A stretch of DNA of 33,041 nt, from positions 1 through 33,041 of the forward strand of contig CAKUKM010000025.1 in the NCBI GenBank assembly GCA_934663595.1, written 5' to 3'. Shown one piece after another: positions 26,116-33,041 of this stretch. The notes beneath the pieces were generated by a model. The model saw only the letters and a list, made by a program, of their open reading frames with translations. It did no database searches and was not told the origin of the DNA. Within the stretch, counting starts at the first letter, position 1. Each line of letters starts with the position of its first letter. The translations under genes were made by a program, and so were the position numbers. The stretch comes from an uncultured Clostridia bacterium. Lineage in GTDB: Bacteria; Bacillota; Clostridia; Christensenellales; Aristaeellaceae.

Positions 26116-29046
26116 ATGGCGAGAATTTATCCCTATTATCATCAGCCCGAGGCGTATCCCGAATACGCCAGGCGCCCCATTCGCGCAACGACCCGCGAAA
26201 TTCTGGAAAACGACATTCAATTCATGTCGCTGCGCGATCTGCCGCATCCCGGCGACGGCACGCTTCTGGAGATCGAGGAGGCAATGGATCTCTATACCCG
26301 ACGCTTTGATTTGGGCAAGGTATTCTGGATGCGCGCGCATCTGGTCAACGCACCCAATATGAAGGAGTTTTTGCTGGCGGCAAAGGCGCGCGGCGGCTAT
26401 GTGTTCGACCTCTGGGGCTTCGTGCCCGGCTCCTATAAAAAGGGGCTGGACTGGGGCGAATACACCGTGACGGACGAGCAGCACGAGATGATTACCGAGA
26501 CGCTCGGCGACCGCTTTATCGGCTATGACAACGGCGAACAGGACGGTCGGTATATCGGCGCTTACACGCGCACACAGTGCCCGGCGCGCCAGTCAAACGC
26601 ATTTCAACAGAGAAGGTTTTATGAATTCTTCGATGAAATGGGCGCTCAGTTCAAGCATGCAACCACAGCGCTCGCATCGCTGAATTACGTTCATTTTTTC
26701 GCCCGGGAGAACAACTGCTTTATGCTGGGCGCGGAGACGGCGCAGGCGCTGCCGAACGCCAATCTCTGGTATTCGATCATTCGCGGCGCGGGCAAACAGT
26801 ACGGGCTTTTGTGGTTTGGAAACGCGTCGGTCTACAACCGATTCAGCTGGAAGAGCTATGATATCGAAAGCCCGAAGGTGGACAAGGAGGGCTACAGCTA
26901 CGGCCCGAATGCCGGAACGAGCCTTTCGCTATTGCGGCGGCTGATCTATGTGGAATACCTCTACAATTCCGACATGCTGGGCTATGAATCCGGGCTGATC
27001 ACGACGCGCGAAAACATGGAAAAGGTCGAGGCGGGCATTCCGCTCCAGCCGAATCAGACCGATTCGGACAAGAGTCTGTTTACCGGAGACGACGCGGTGC
27101 TTTCGCCCATCGGGAAGCTGCAGGCCGATTGCATTCAGTTTGTGAAAAAGCGCGGTTATGCGGGCAAAATGTATACGCCCATAGCCATGGTGCTCAACAG
27201 CGCCAACGGCTGGTGCACGCCGCGGCATCTCTATACGCAGGACGTCTACCGCTCTTGGGGCCAGATGCCTTACACCATGGCCGATCATCAGCTCCACGCC
27301 ATATTCTCCATGCTCTATCCCGGCTATGAGGATTCCGGCTTCTTCCTGAACGAGCGTGGCTTCCTTACGCCCACGCCCTATGGCGAGACCATGGACGTGC
27401 TGATGACCGACATGCGTCCCGAGACGCTGGGCCAGTATAACGTGGCCATTCTCGGCGGCTGGCAGAAGCTCGATTGCGAGCAGCTGGACAAGCTGGCTGC
27501 ATTTGCGGAGAGAGGCGGAACGCTGCTGGCCTTTGGCGCGCAAATGGAGGGCCGCGCGGATGCATGCGCGTTGTTCGGCGTAAAGCGGCTGGGCGAGGCG
27601 AGCGCGCTTGCGGACGTAAAGGTGAGCTTCCAGGGGAAAAGCTATCGCGAATCGGCAGCTTCCGTTTATGTCGGCGCAGAGCTTTCGGAGAAGACGGAGA
27701 TCCTCGCACGCACGGAGGACGGCGCGGCATTGATTGTTTCCAGAGCGATTGGGAAGGGCCGCGCGCTGCTGGTGCTCTCGCCCTACGGCATGGATGAAAC
27801 GGCCGACGCTTCGCCCGTGCGCAATGTGGAGAACGCGTCCATTCCCATGCGCTATGGCCTGCTCAAATCCGTCAGAGCGCTGCTGGCCGGACTGTTTGAA
27901 TCCCAGCTGCTGGCGCATGTAAATAATCCCATGCTGGAAAGCATCGTCAATCTGCGCGACGACCACACGCTGACGGTGACCGTGGTCAACAACGCGTTGA
28001 CGACCGAGCCCTATCGCATCGACCTGCTTTGCGGCCGAGAGCTCAGCCGCCGGGAGATCGAAATTCCCGATGTGGACGGTCATACGCCGGGCTATTGGCC
28101 CATGTACAGCTATCCTCATGCGCCCATGACCGCCTGCGCGGAGGACGAACACCTCCTCGGCCCCGGCCAGATGGCCATGTGGGAGATCGAATACGAGCCG
28201 GAAGGCGTGGAAACCGCGCCCGAGATCGAAATGCGCGCGCTGAACGGCAATCTCTATGCCTCGCTGCGCCCCGAGCGCGTGCTGATCGAAGAGCTGCAGG
28301 CGCTGCCGATGCTGGACAAGTATTTCGCGGGCGTCAAGCTGGATGCGGCGTATGTCAGCGATCTCAGCCTGCGCCAGGCGCAGCAGTCCGGCAGCTGGCT
28401 CAAGCGCCGCCATCTGGATGTGATTGTGGATTTCGCCTCGGTGATGGATCATTATCCGCATCTGTCGCTCATTCGCAACATGCCCGAGCGGCAGGACGCG
28501 AAGCTTGAATGGATGGCAGAAATCATGGACAAGGCCGCCGCGCTGGGCGCGAGCCGCATTCTGCTTGCGCATCATCGCAACGCGGAAAACCATCTGAGCG
28601 TCGAAGAAGCCGCGCGGCAAATGCGCGCGACCATCGGCGTGCTGAGCGAAATGGCCGCTGAACGCGGTTTGCGCGCGGTTGTCGCAAATGCCGTGCCCAA
28701 TGCGGTGCAGGGCCGGGCGAAAGACGTCTGCGCGGAGTACGCAAATCAGCCGCACGCAATCAATCTGGCTCACTGCGCGCTTTCCGGAGAAGTTCCCACG
28801 GCCGAAGAGCTGAACAGCGCGGAGGGCGTGCTCGTCAGCGCGCCGCTGCGCGATGAATTTGGCCAGCTTATCGACGCGCATCTGCCGCTTTACGCCAGTC
28901 CGCTGCGCGAGGCGGTAACGCGATTGCTCGACGGCGTGGATACCAGCCGCTACGCCTTCGTCTGTCTCGATGGCGCGTATGCCTCGTTTGATGAAATGTA
29001 TCTCGAACGAAAGCATTGCCCGTTTGCTTCCGCCCCGAAAATTTAA
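26116..29046 (+). CDS. Cytosolic glycosidase-like protein fused to a sugar-isomerase-like TIM barrel
   Basis: GACGGAGG lies about eight bases before the ATG. The 976-residue product has no signal peptide. The N-terminal half (about 1-420) looks like a glycoside hydrolase barrel; acidic residues in GYDNGEQDGR (Glu141) and MLGAETAQAL (Glu207) are candidate catalytic or binding sites. Residues about 426-480 (YNVAILGGWQ, AAFAERGGTLLAFG) resemble the amidotransferase-like middle domain found in GH42-type enzymes. A beta-rich segment follows (about 600-740). The C-terminus (about 740-965) has the pattern of xylose-isomerase-like/AP-endonuclease-2-like sugar isomerases (HLDVIVDFA, AAALGASRILLAHH, NLAHCALSGE). 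The family and substrate are not certain. Next to a sugar importer and its regulator it probably acts on the imported sugar. I did not identify a named family for the fusion. Confidence 0.82.
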   Translation: MARIYPYYHQPEAYPEYARRPIRATTREILENDIQFMSLRDLPHPGDGTLLEIEEAMDLYTRRFDLGKVFWMRAHLVNAPNMKEFLLAAKARGGYVFDLWGFVPGSYKKGLDWGEYTVTDEQHEMITETLGDRFIGYDNGEQDGRYIGAYTRTQCPARQSNAFQQRRFYEFFDEMGAQFKHATTALASLNYVHFFARENNCFMLGAETAQALPNANLWYSIIRGAGKQYGLLWFGNASVYNRFSWKSYDIESPKVDKEGYSYGPNAGTSLSLLRRLIYVEYLYNSDMLGYESGLITTRENMEKVEAGIPLQPNQTDSDKSLFTGDDAVLSPIGKLQADCIQFVKKRGYAGKMYTPIAMVLNSANGWCTPRHLYTQDVYRSWGQMPYTMADHQLHAIFSMLYPGYEDSGFFLNERGFLTPTPYGETMDVLMTDMRPETLGQYNVAILGGWQKLDCEQLDKLAAFAERGGTLLAFGAQMEGRADACALFGVKRLGEASALADVKVSFQGKSYRESAASVYVGAELSEKTEILARTEDGAALIVSRAIGKGRALLVLSPYGMDETADASPVRNVENASIPMRYGLLKSVRALLAGLFESQLLAHVNNPMLESIVNLRDDHTLTVTVVNNALTTEPYRIDLLCGRELSRREIEIPDVDGHTPGYWPMYSYPHAPMTACAEDEHLLGPGQMAMWEIEYEPEGVETAPEIEMRALNGNLYASLRPERVLIEELQALPMLDKYFAGVKLDAAYVSDLSLRQAQQSGSWLKRRHLDVIVDFASVMDHYPHLSLIRNMPERQDAKLEWMAEIMDKAAALGASRILLAHHRNAENHLSVEEAARQMRATIGVLSEMAAERGLRAVVANAVPNAVQGRAKDVCAEYANQPHAINLAHCALSGEVPTAEELNSAEGVLVSAPLRDEFGQLIDAHLPLYASPLREAVTRLLDGVDTSRYAFVCLDGAYASFDEMYLERKHCPFASAPKI

Positions 29047-29057
29047 GAGAACCCAGA

Positions 29058-29091
29058 CCCGCGGGCGCGAATTTGCGTCCGCGGGCGTTTT
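29058..29091 (+). terminator. Intrinsic terminator after the glycosidase-like gene
   Basis: An 11-bp stem with one G-U pair (29058-29068 with 29075-29085) closes a six-base loop and is followed by CGTTTT. It ends the sugar-uptake unit 12 bases after the stop codon. Confidence 0.85.
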
Positions 29092-29183
29092 GCGGCGCGG
29101 CTTTTTCGCCTTTCGCGGGCCGATTCGGATTGGAGATATGCCGATTGTTTCAAATTGATAACGTGCGCGCCGCGCGTTTTTCC

Positions 29184-29212
29184 TTGACTTTATGGGGCAA
29201 TCTACTTATAAT
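29184..29212 (+). promoter_or_regulatory. Sigma-A promoter of pyruvate:ferredoxin oxidoreductase
   Basis: TTGACT (29184-29189) and TATAAT (29207-29212) are separated by 17 bases. Transcription from near 29219 gives a leader of about 57 bases ending in AAAAGGAGG and a TTG start. The near-consensus match predicts strong, constitutive expression. Confidence 0.9.
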
Positions 29213-29275
29213 ATAGCATGATGGTCTACCTGTATTTTTCTGATACGGAGACTGACTAAAAGGAGGTTAAGTCCA

Positions 29276-32200
29276 TTGAGCATCAAGCTTACCGTTGACG
29301 GCAACACCGCCGTCAGCCATGTCGCCTATGCGTTCAGCGACGTGGCCGCGATTTACCCCATCACTCCTTCCTCTCCGATGGCGGAATATGCCGATGAATG
29401 GGCGGCGAACGGCCGCACCAACCTGTTTGGCCAGAAGGTTCGCATCGCCGAGATGCAGTCCGAGGCGGGCGCTGCTGGCGCCGTGCACGGCTCTCTCGCC
29501 GCGGGCGCGCTGACCACGACGTTCACCGCGTCTCAGGGCCTGCTGCTGATGATCCCGAATATGTATAAGATTTCCGGCGAGCTGATGCCGAGCGTGTTCC
29601 ACGTCTCCGCGCGCGCGCTGGCATATCATGCGCTGAACATCTTCGGCGATCATTCCGACGTAATGAGCTGCCGCCAGACCGGCTTTGCGATGCTGGCGAG
29701 CAATTCCGTTCAGGAAGCGCACGACATGGCGCTGGTTGCGCATCTGTCCACGCTGAAGGCTTCCGTTCCGTTCCTGCACTTCTTCGACGGCTTCCGCACC
29801 TCTCACGAGATCCAGAAGTTCGATGCGATCGATCCGAAGAACAACTACGAAGAGATCCGCTCCCTCGTGGATTGGGCGAAGGTCGATCAGTTCCGCAAGG
29901 GCGGCCTGAATCCGGAGCATCCGCATCAGCAGGGCACCGCGCAGAACCCCGACATCTACTTCCAGGGCCGTGAAGCCGCCAACAAGTATTACGAGGCGAC
30001 CCCCGCGATCGTGGAAGAGGTCATGAAGCAGGTCGGCGAGCTGACCGGCCGCAAGTACAATCTGTTCGATTACGTCGGCGCTCCCGACGCCGAGCGCGTG
30101 ATCATCGCGATGGGCTCCGGCTGCGACGCGATCGAAGAGACGATCAACTACCTCACCTGCAAGGGCGAGAAGGTCGGCCTGATCAAGGTGCACCTCTATC
30201 GTCCGTTCTCGATCAAGCATTTCATCGCCGCGATCCCCGCGTCGGTCAAGAAGATCGCCGTGCTCGACCGCACGAAGGAATCCGGCTCCCTGGGCGAGCC
30301 GCTGTATCTGGACGTCTGCTCCGCGCTGCTCGAGGCGGGCAGGGGCGACATCAAGGTCGTCGGCGGACGCTACGGCCTGGGCTCCAAGGAATTCAACCCG
30401 ACCATGGTCAAGGCGGTTTACGACAACCTGTCCAAGGACGAGCCGAAGAACCACTTCACCGTCGGCATCAACGACGATGTGACCCACACGTCGCTGGAGC
30501 TGGGCGAAACGCTGGACGTCGCGCCCGCGGGCACGGTTTCCTGCATGTTCTACGGCCTGGGCTCCGACGGTACGGTCGGCGCGAACAAGAACTCCATCAA
30601 GATTATCGGCGATCATACCGACAAGTACGCGCAGGCGTATTTCGCGTATGACTCCAAGAAGTCCGGCGGCATCACCATCAGCCATCTGCGCTTCGGCGAT
30701 ACGCCCATTCAGTCGACCTATCTGATCGACTCCGCGGACTTCATTGCCTGCCACAACCCCAGCTACGTCACCAAGTACGACATGGTTTCCGCGCTGAAGG
30801 ACGGCGGCACGTTCCTGCTGAACTGCCCCTGGACGGCCGAGGAGCTCGACGCTCAGCTGCCGGCGACCATGAAGCAGCTGCTGGCCAAGAAGCACGCCAA
30901 GCTCTACACCATCGACGCGATTTCCCTCGCGAAGAAGGTCGGCATGGGCGGCCGCATCAACACCATCATGCAGGCGGCGTTCTTCAAGCTCGCCGAGATC
31001 ATCCCCTATGCGCAGGCGGATGAATACATGAAGGCGTATGCGAAGAAGACCTACGGCAAGAAGGGCGACGAGGTCGTTAAGAAGAACTGGGATGCGATCG
31101 ATATCGCGATCTCCGGTCTGGTTGAAGTGAAGGTTCCCGAAGCGTGGGCGACCACGACCGAGGGCGCTGTTCCGGTCAAGGTGGAAGGCACGACCGAATA
31201 CTTCGACACCTTCATTGCTCCGATCCTGGCGCAGGCTGGCGACAAGCTGCCCGTTTCCATGATCGACGCCGCGGGCCGCGTGCCCACCGGCACCACCAAG
31301 TTTGAAAAGCGCGGCATCGCCGTTGCGGTTCCGCAGTGGAATCCCGATGCGTGCGTACAGTGCGGCAACTGCGCGATCGTCTGCCCGCACGCCGCGATCC
31401 GTCCCTACCTCGTCAGCGAGGAAGAGATGAAGAGCGCGCCGGAAACGTTCGCGACGAAGCCGGCGATGGGCCCGAAGTTCAAGGGCTATCAGTATCGCAT
31501 GCAGGTTTCCCCGCTGGATTGCACCGGCTGCGAAAACTGCGCGCAGGTCTGCCCGGTCAATCAGAAGGGCGCGAAGGTTGCGCTCGAGATGAAGCCGCTG
31601 GCGACCCAGGCTGCGGAAGAGGCGAACTGGGAGTTCGCGCAGAAGCTGCCTGAATTCAAGGGCGAGCTGAATGTCAAGACCGTGAAGGACAGCCAGTTCA
31701 AGAAGCCGCTGTTTGAGTTCTCCGGCGCTTGCGCGGGCTGCGGCGAAACGCCCTATGTCAAGCTCGTTACCCAGCTGTTTGGCGATCGCATGATCATTGC
31801 CAATGCCACCGGCTGCTCCTCCATCTATGGCGGCTCCGCGCCGACCTGCCCCTACACCGTCAACGAAGAAGGCCACGGCCCGGCATGGGCGAACAGCCTG
31901 TTCGAGGACAACGCCGAGTTCGGCTTCGGCATGCAGCTGGGCATCAACCAGCGCCGCGAAAAGCTGGCGGACACCGTTCGCAAGCTGATCGCCGTCGAGT
32001 GGTGCCAGGAATCCATCAAGGAAGCCGGCAAGGAATGGCTCGAGAACATGGAAGACGCCGAGGGCTCCAAGGAAGCCGGCAAGAAGCTGCTGGCGGCCTG
32101 CGAGGACGGCATCGACCTGACCGGCACGCCCTATGAGGCGGACTGGCTCGCCAACGGCAAGATCTGCAAGTGCGACGCCTGCACGCTCGCGCGCGAGGTT

Positions 32201-32851
32201 ATCGCGAACGCCGATCTGCTGACCAAGAAGTCCTTCTGGATCTTCGGCGGCGACGGCTGGGCGTACGACATCGGCTACGGCGGACTGGATCACGTGCTGG
32301 CGCAGGGCCAGGACGTCAACGTCCTCGTGCTCGATACCGAGGTTTACTCCAACACCGGCGGACAGGCGTCCAAGTCTTCTCCGCATGCGGCGGTTGCGAA
32401 GTTCGCTGCGGCCGGCAAGCGCACGAAGAAGAAGGATCTGGGCATGATGGCCATGTCCTATGGCTACGTCTATGTCGCGCAGGTCGCGATGTCCGATCCG
32501 GCGCAGGTGCTCAAGGCGCTGACCGAGGCGGAAGCGTATCACGGCCCGTCGCTGATCATCGCGTATGCTCCGTGCATCAACCACGGCATCAAGATGAATC
32601 AGGCGCAGCTGGAGATCCGCAAGGCCGTTGCCGCGGGCTACTGGCAGACCTATCGCTACAACCCGACCGCCGAGAAGAAGTTCACGCTGGATTCCAAGGA
32701 TCCGACGGCCTCCTATCAGGACTTCATCCGCGGCGAGAACCGCTACGCGACGCTGCTGCGTCAGTTCCCGGATGTAGCGCCGACGCTCTTCGAGGAATCC
32801 GAAGAAGACGCCGCCGCGCGTCTGGCGACCTACAAGCGCCTCGCGGACTAA
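29276..32851 (+). CDS. nifJ: Pyruvate:ferredoxin (flavodoxin) oxidoreductase
   Basis: This 1191-residue single-chain enzyme converts pyruvate and CoA to acetyl-CoA and CO2, passing electrons to ferredoxin, in the cytosol of anaerobes. The start is TTG nine bases after AGGAGG. Landmarks in order: pyruvate-binding N-terminal domain (YPITPSSPMAEYAD; TASQGLLLMIPNMYK), domain II/III, the EKR-type region, two ferredoxin clusters (Cys693/696/699/703 in CVQCGNCAIVCP; Cys749/752/755/759 in CTGCENCAQVCP), and the thiamine diphosphate domain (GDGWAYDIGYGG, NTGGQASKSSP). The third cluster ligands are Cys819, Cys822, Cys847 and Cys1100, matching the known PFOR arrangement. Length agrees with the family and no key residue is missing. 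The gene is monocistronic here, with its own promoter and terminator, and unrelated to the neighbouring loci. Confidence 0.98.
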   Translation: MSIKLTVDGNTAVSHVAYAFSDVAAIYPITPSSPMAEYADEWAANGRTNLFGQKVRIAEMQSEAGAAGAVHGSLAAGALTTTFTASQGLLLMIPNMYKISGELMPSVFHVSARALAYHALNIFGDHSDVMSCRQTGFAMLASNSVQEAHDMALVAHLSTLKASVPFLHFFDGFRTSHEIQKFDAIDPKNNYEEIRSLVDWAKVDQFRKGGLNPEHPHQQGTAQNPDIYFQGREAANKYYEATPAIVEEVMKQVGELTGRKYNLFDYVGAPDAERVIIAMGSGCDAIEETINYLTCKGEKVGLIKVHLYRPFSIKHFIAAIPASVKKIAVLDRTKESGSLGEPLYLDVCSALLEAGRGDIKVVGGRYGLGSKEFNPTMVKAVYDNLSKDEPKNHFTVGINDDVTHTSLELGETLDVAPAGTVSCMFYGLGSDGTVGANKNSIKIIGDHTDKYAQAYFAYDSKKSGGITISHLRFGDTPIQSTYLIDSADFIACHNPSYVTKYDMVSALKDGGTFLLNCPWTAEELDAQLPATMKQLLAKKHAKLYTIDAISLAKKVGMGGRINTIMQAAFFKLAEIIPYAQADEYMKAYAKKTYGKKGDEVVKKNWDAIDIAISGLVEVKVPEAWATTTEGAVPVKVEGTTEYFDTFIAPILAQAGDKLPVSMIDAAGRVPTGTTKFEKRGIAVAVPQWNPDACVQCGNCAIVCPHAAIRPYLVSEEEMKSAPETFATKPAMGPKFKGYQYRMQVSPLDCTGCENCAQVCPVNQKGAKVALEMKPLATQAAEEANWEFAQKLPEFKGELNVKTVKDSQFKKPLFEFSGACAGCGETPYVKLVTQLFGDRMIIANATGCSSIYGGSAPTCPYTVNEEGHGPAWANSLFEDNAEFGFGMQLGINQRREKLADTVRKLIAVEWCQESIKEAGKEWLENMEDAEGSKEAGKKLLAACEDGIDLTGTPYEADWLANGKICKCDACTLAREVIANADLLTKKSFWIFGGDGWAYDIGYGGLDHVLAQGQDVNVLVLDTEVYSNTGGQASKSSPHAAVAKFAAAGKRTKKKDLGMMAMSYGYVYVAQVAMSDPAQVLKALTEAEAYHGPSLIIAYAPCINHGIKMNQAQLEIRKAVAAGYWQTYRYNPTAEKKFTLDSKDPTASYQDFIRGENRYATLLRQFPDVAPTLFEESEEDAAARLATYKRLAD

Positions 32852-32865
32852 TCCAAAAAACCAAC

Positions 32866-32893
32866 AGGGCCTCTGCTTCAATGCGGAGGCCCT
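32866..32893 (+). terminator. Hairpin terminator after nifJ
   Basis: An 11-bp stem with one G-U pair (32866-32876 with 32883-32893) closes a six-base loop 15 bases after the stop. The following bases are CAGCTTGT, not a T-run, so termination may rely on this hairpin together with the A/T-rich hairpin immediately downstream. Confidence 0.65.
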
Positions 32894-32894
32894 C

Positions 32895-33041
32895 AGCTTG
32901 TCAAAAAAAGTTTTTGACAAGCTTGTGGACGAGGGAGCAAGCTCCCCCGCCACTGCCACCCCCTCGGTGCCGCGTCAAAATCTTCGATTTTGCCGTCGGC
33001 AGTTTCGCCTTTGGCGAAACCTGAAAACCCTTTGGGTTTTC
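32895..33041. repeat. Array of consecutive short perfect hairpins running off the window edge
   Basis: Five perfect inverted repeats lie close together: AGCTTGTCAAAAA (32895-32907 with 32911-32923, loop AAG), GGGAGC (32933-32938 with 32941-32946), CAAAATC (32976-32982 with 32986-32992, loop TTC), GTTTCGCC (33002-33009 with 33013-33020, loop TTT) and GAAAACCC (33023-33030 with 33034-33041, loop TTT). The first may complete the nifJ terminator. The rest resembles an intergenic palindromic repeat element rather than coding sequence. I see no gene in these 147 bases. Confidence 0.75.

Noticed and set aside
26082..26309. Small + strand frame starting in the gap before the glycosidase-like gene
   Set aside because: It overlaps the real gene in another frame, has no ribosome site and no recognisable sequence.

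Overview
The window looks like a chromosomal piece of a GC-rich (by eye near 60% G+C) anaerobic Gram-positive bacterium, most likely an uncultured gut-type member of the Clostridia. This rests on strong AGGAGG-like ribosome binding sites with some TTG starts, near-consensus sigma-A promoters, a one-polypeptide pyruvate:ferredoxin oxidoreductase, a CUT1 sugar transporter with a membrane-bound AraC-type regulator, and cohesin/dockerin modules. The genus cannot be told from this sequence.

Region 1 (1-20016) is one apparent operon of seven genes on the + strand. It opens with the 3' end of what reads as a cobalamin (B12) riboswitch, cut by the window edge, followed by a strong intrinsic terminator (118-159). 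It then runs through tightly spaced genes to a terminator at 19986-20011. The products are: a 2492-residue secreted mosaic protein (GLUG repeats, cadherin-like fold, PQQ-type beta-propeller, helical repeats, degenerate transglutaminase-like end); a C39-like cysteine peptidase with a dockerin; a protein with a transcobalamin-C-terminal-like (DUF4430-like) head, BIG2 Ig domains and a dockerin; a small protein with an unknown domain and a dockerin; a 2178-residue scaffoldin-like protein with two cohesins, three BIG2 domains and a C-terminal dockerin; a membrane-anchored cohesin protein; and a small cytosolic protein with a homing-endonuclease-associated-repeat-like fold. Four dockerins and three cohesins are encoded together with no plant-polysaccharide enzyme. 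My reading (inference) is a B12-repressed, cellulosome-like surface complex, perhaps for capturing cobalamin or freeing it from binding proteins.

Region 2 (20049-29091) is a carbohydrate-uptake locus. A membrane-bound AraC-family regulator on the - strand faces a + strand operon of two LplB/YtcP-type permeases, a secreted solute-binding protein that lacks a lipobox, and, beyond an internal terminator, a cytosolic glycosidase-like protein fused to a sugar-isomerase-like barrel. The divergent promoters (22345-22373 and 22469-22498) are clear. No ATPase gene is present, as is usual for CUT1 systems that share one.

Region 3 (29184-33041) holds pyruvate:ferredoxin oxidoreductase under its own near-perfect promoter. 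It ends with a terminator and a dense array of short perfect hairpins that runs off the window edge.

No tRNA, rRNA, CRISPR array or insertion sequence was seen. No gene-free stretch exceeds 300 bases.
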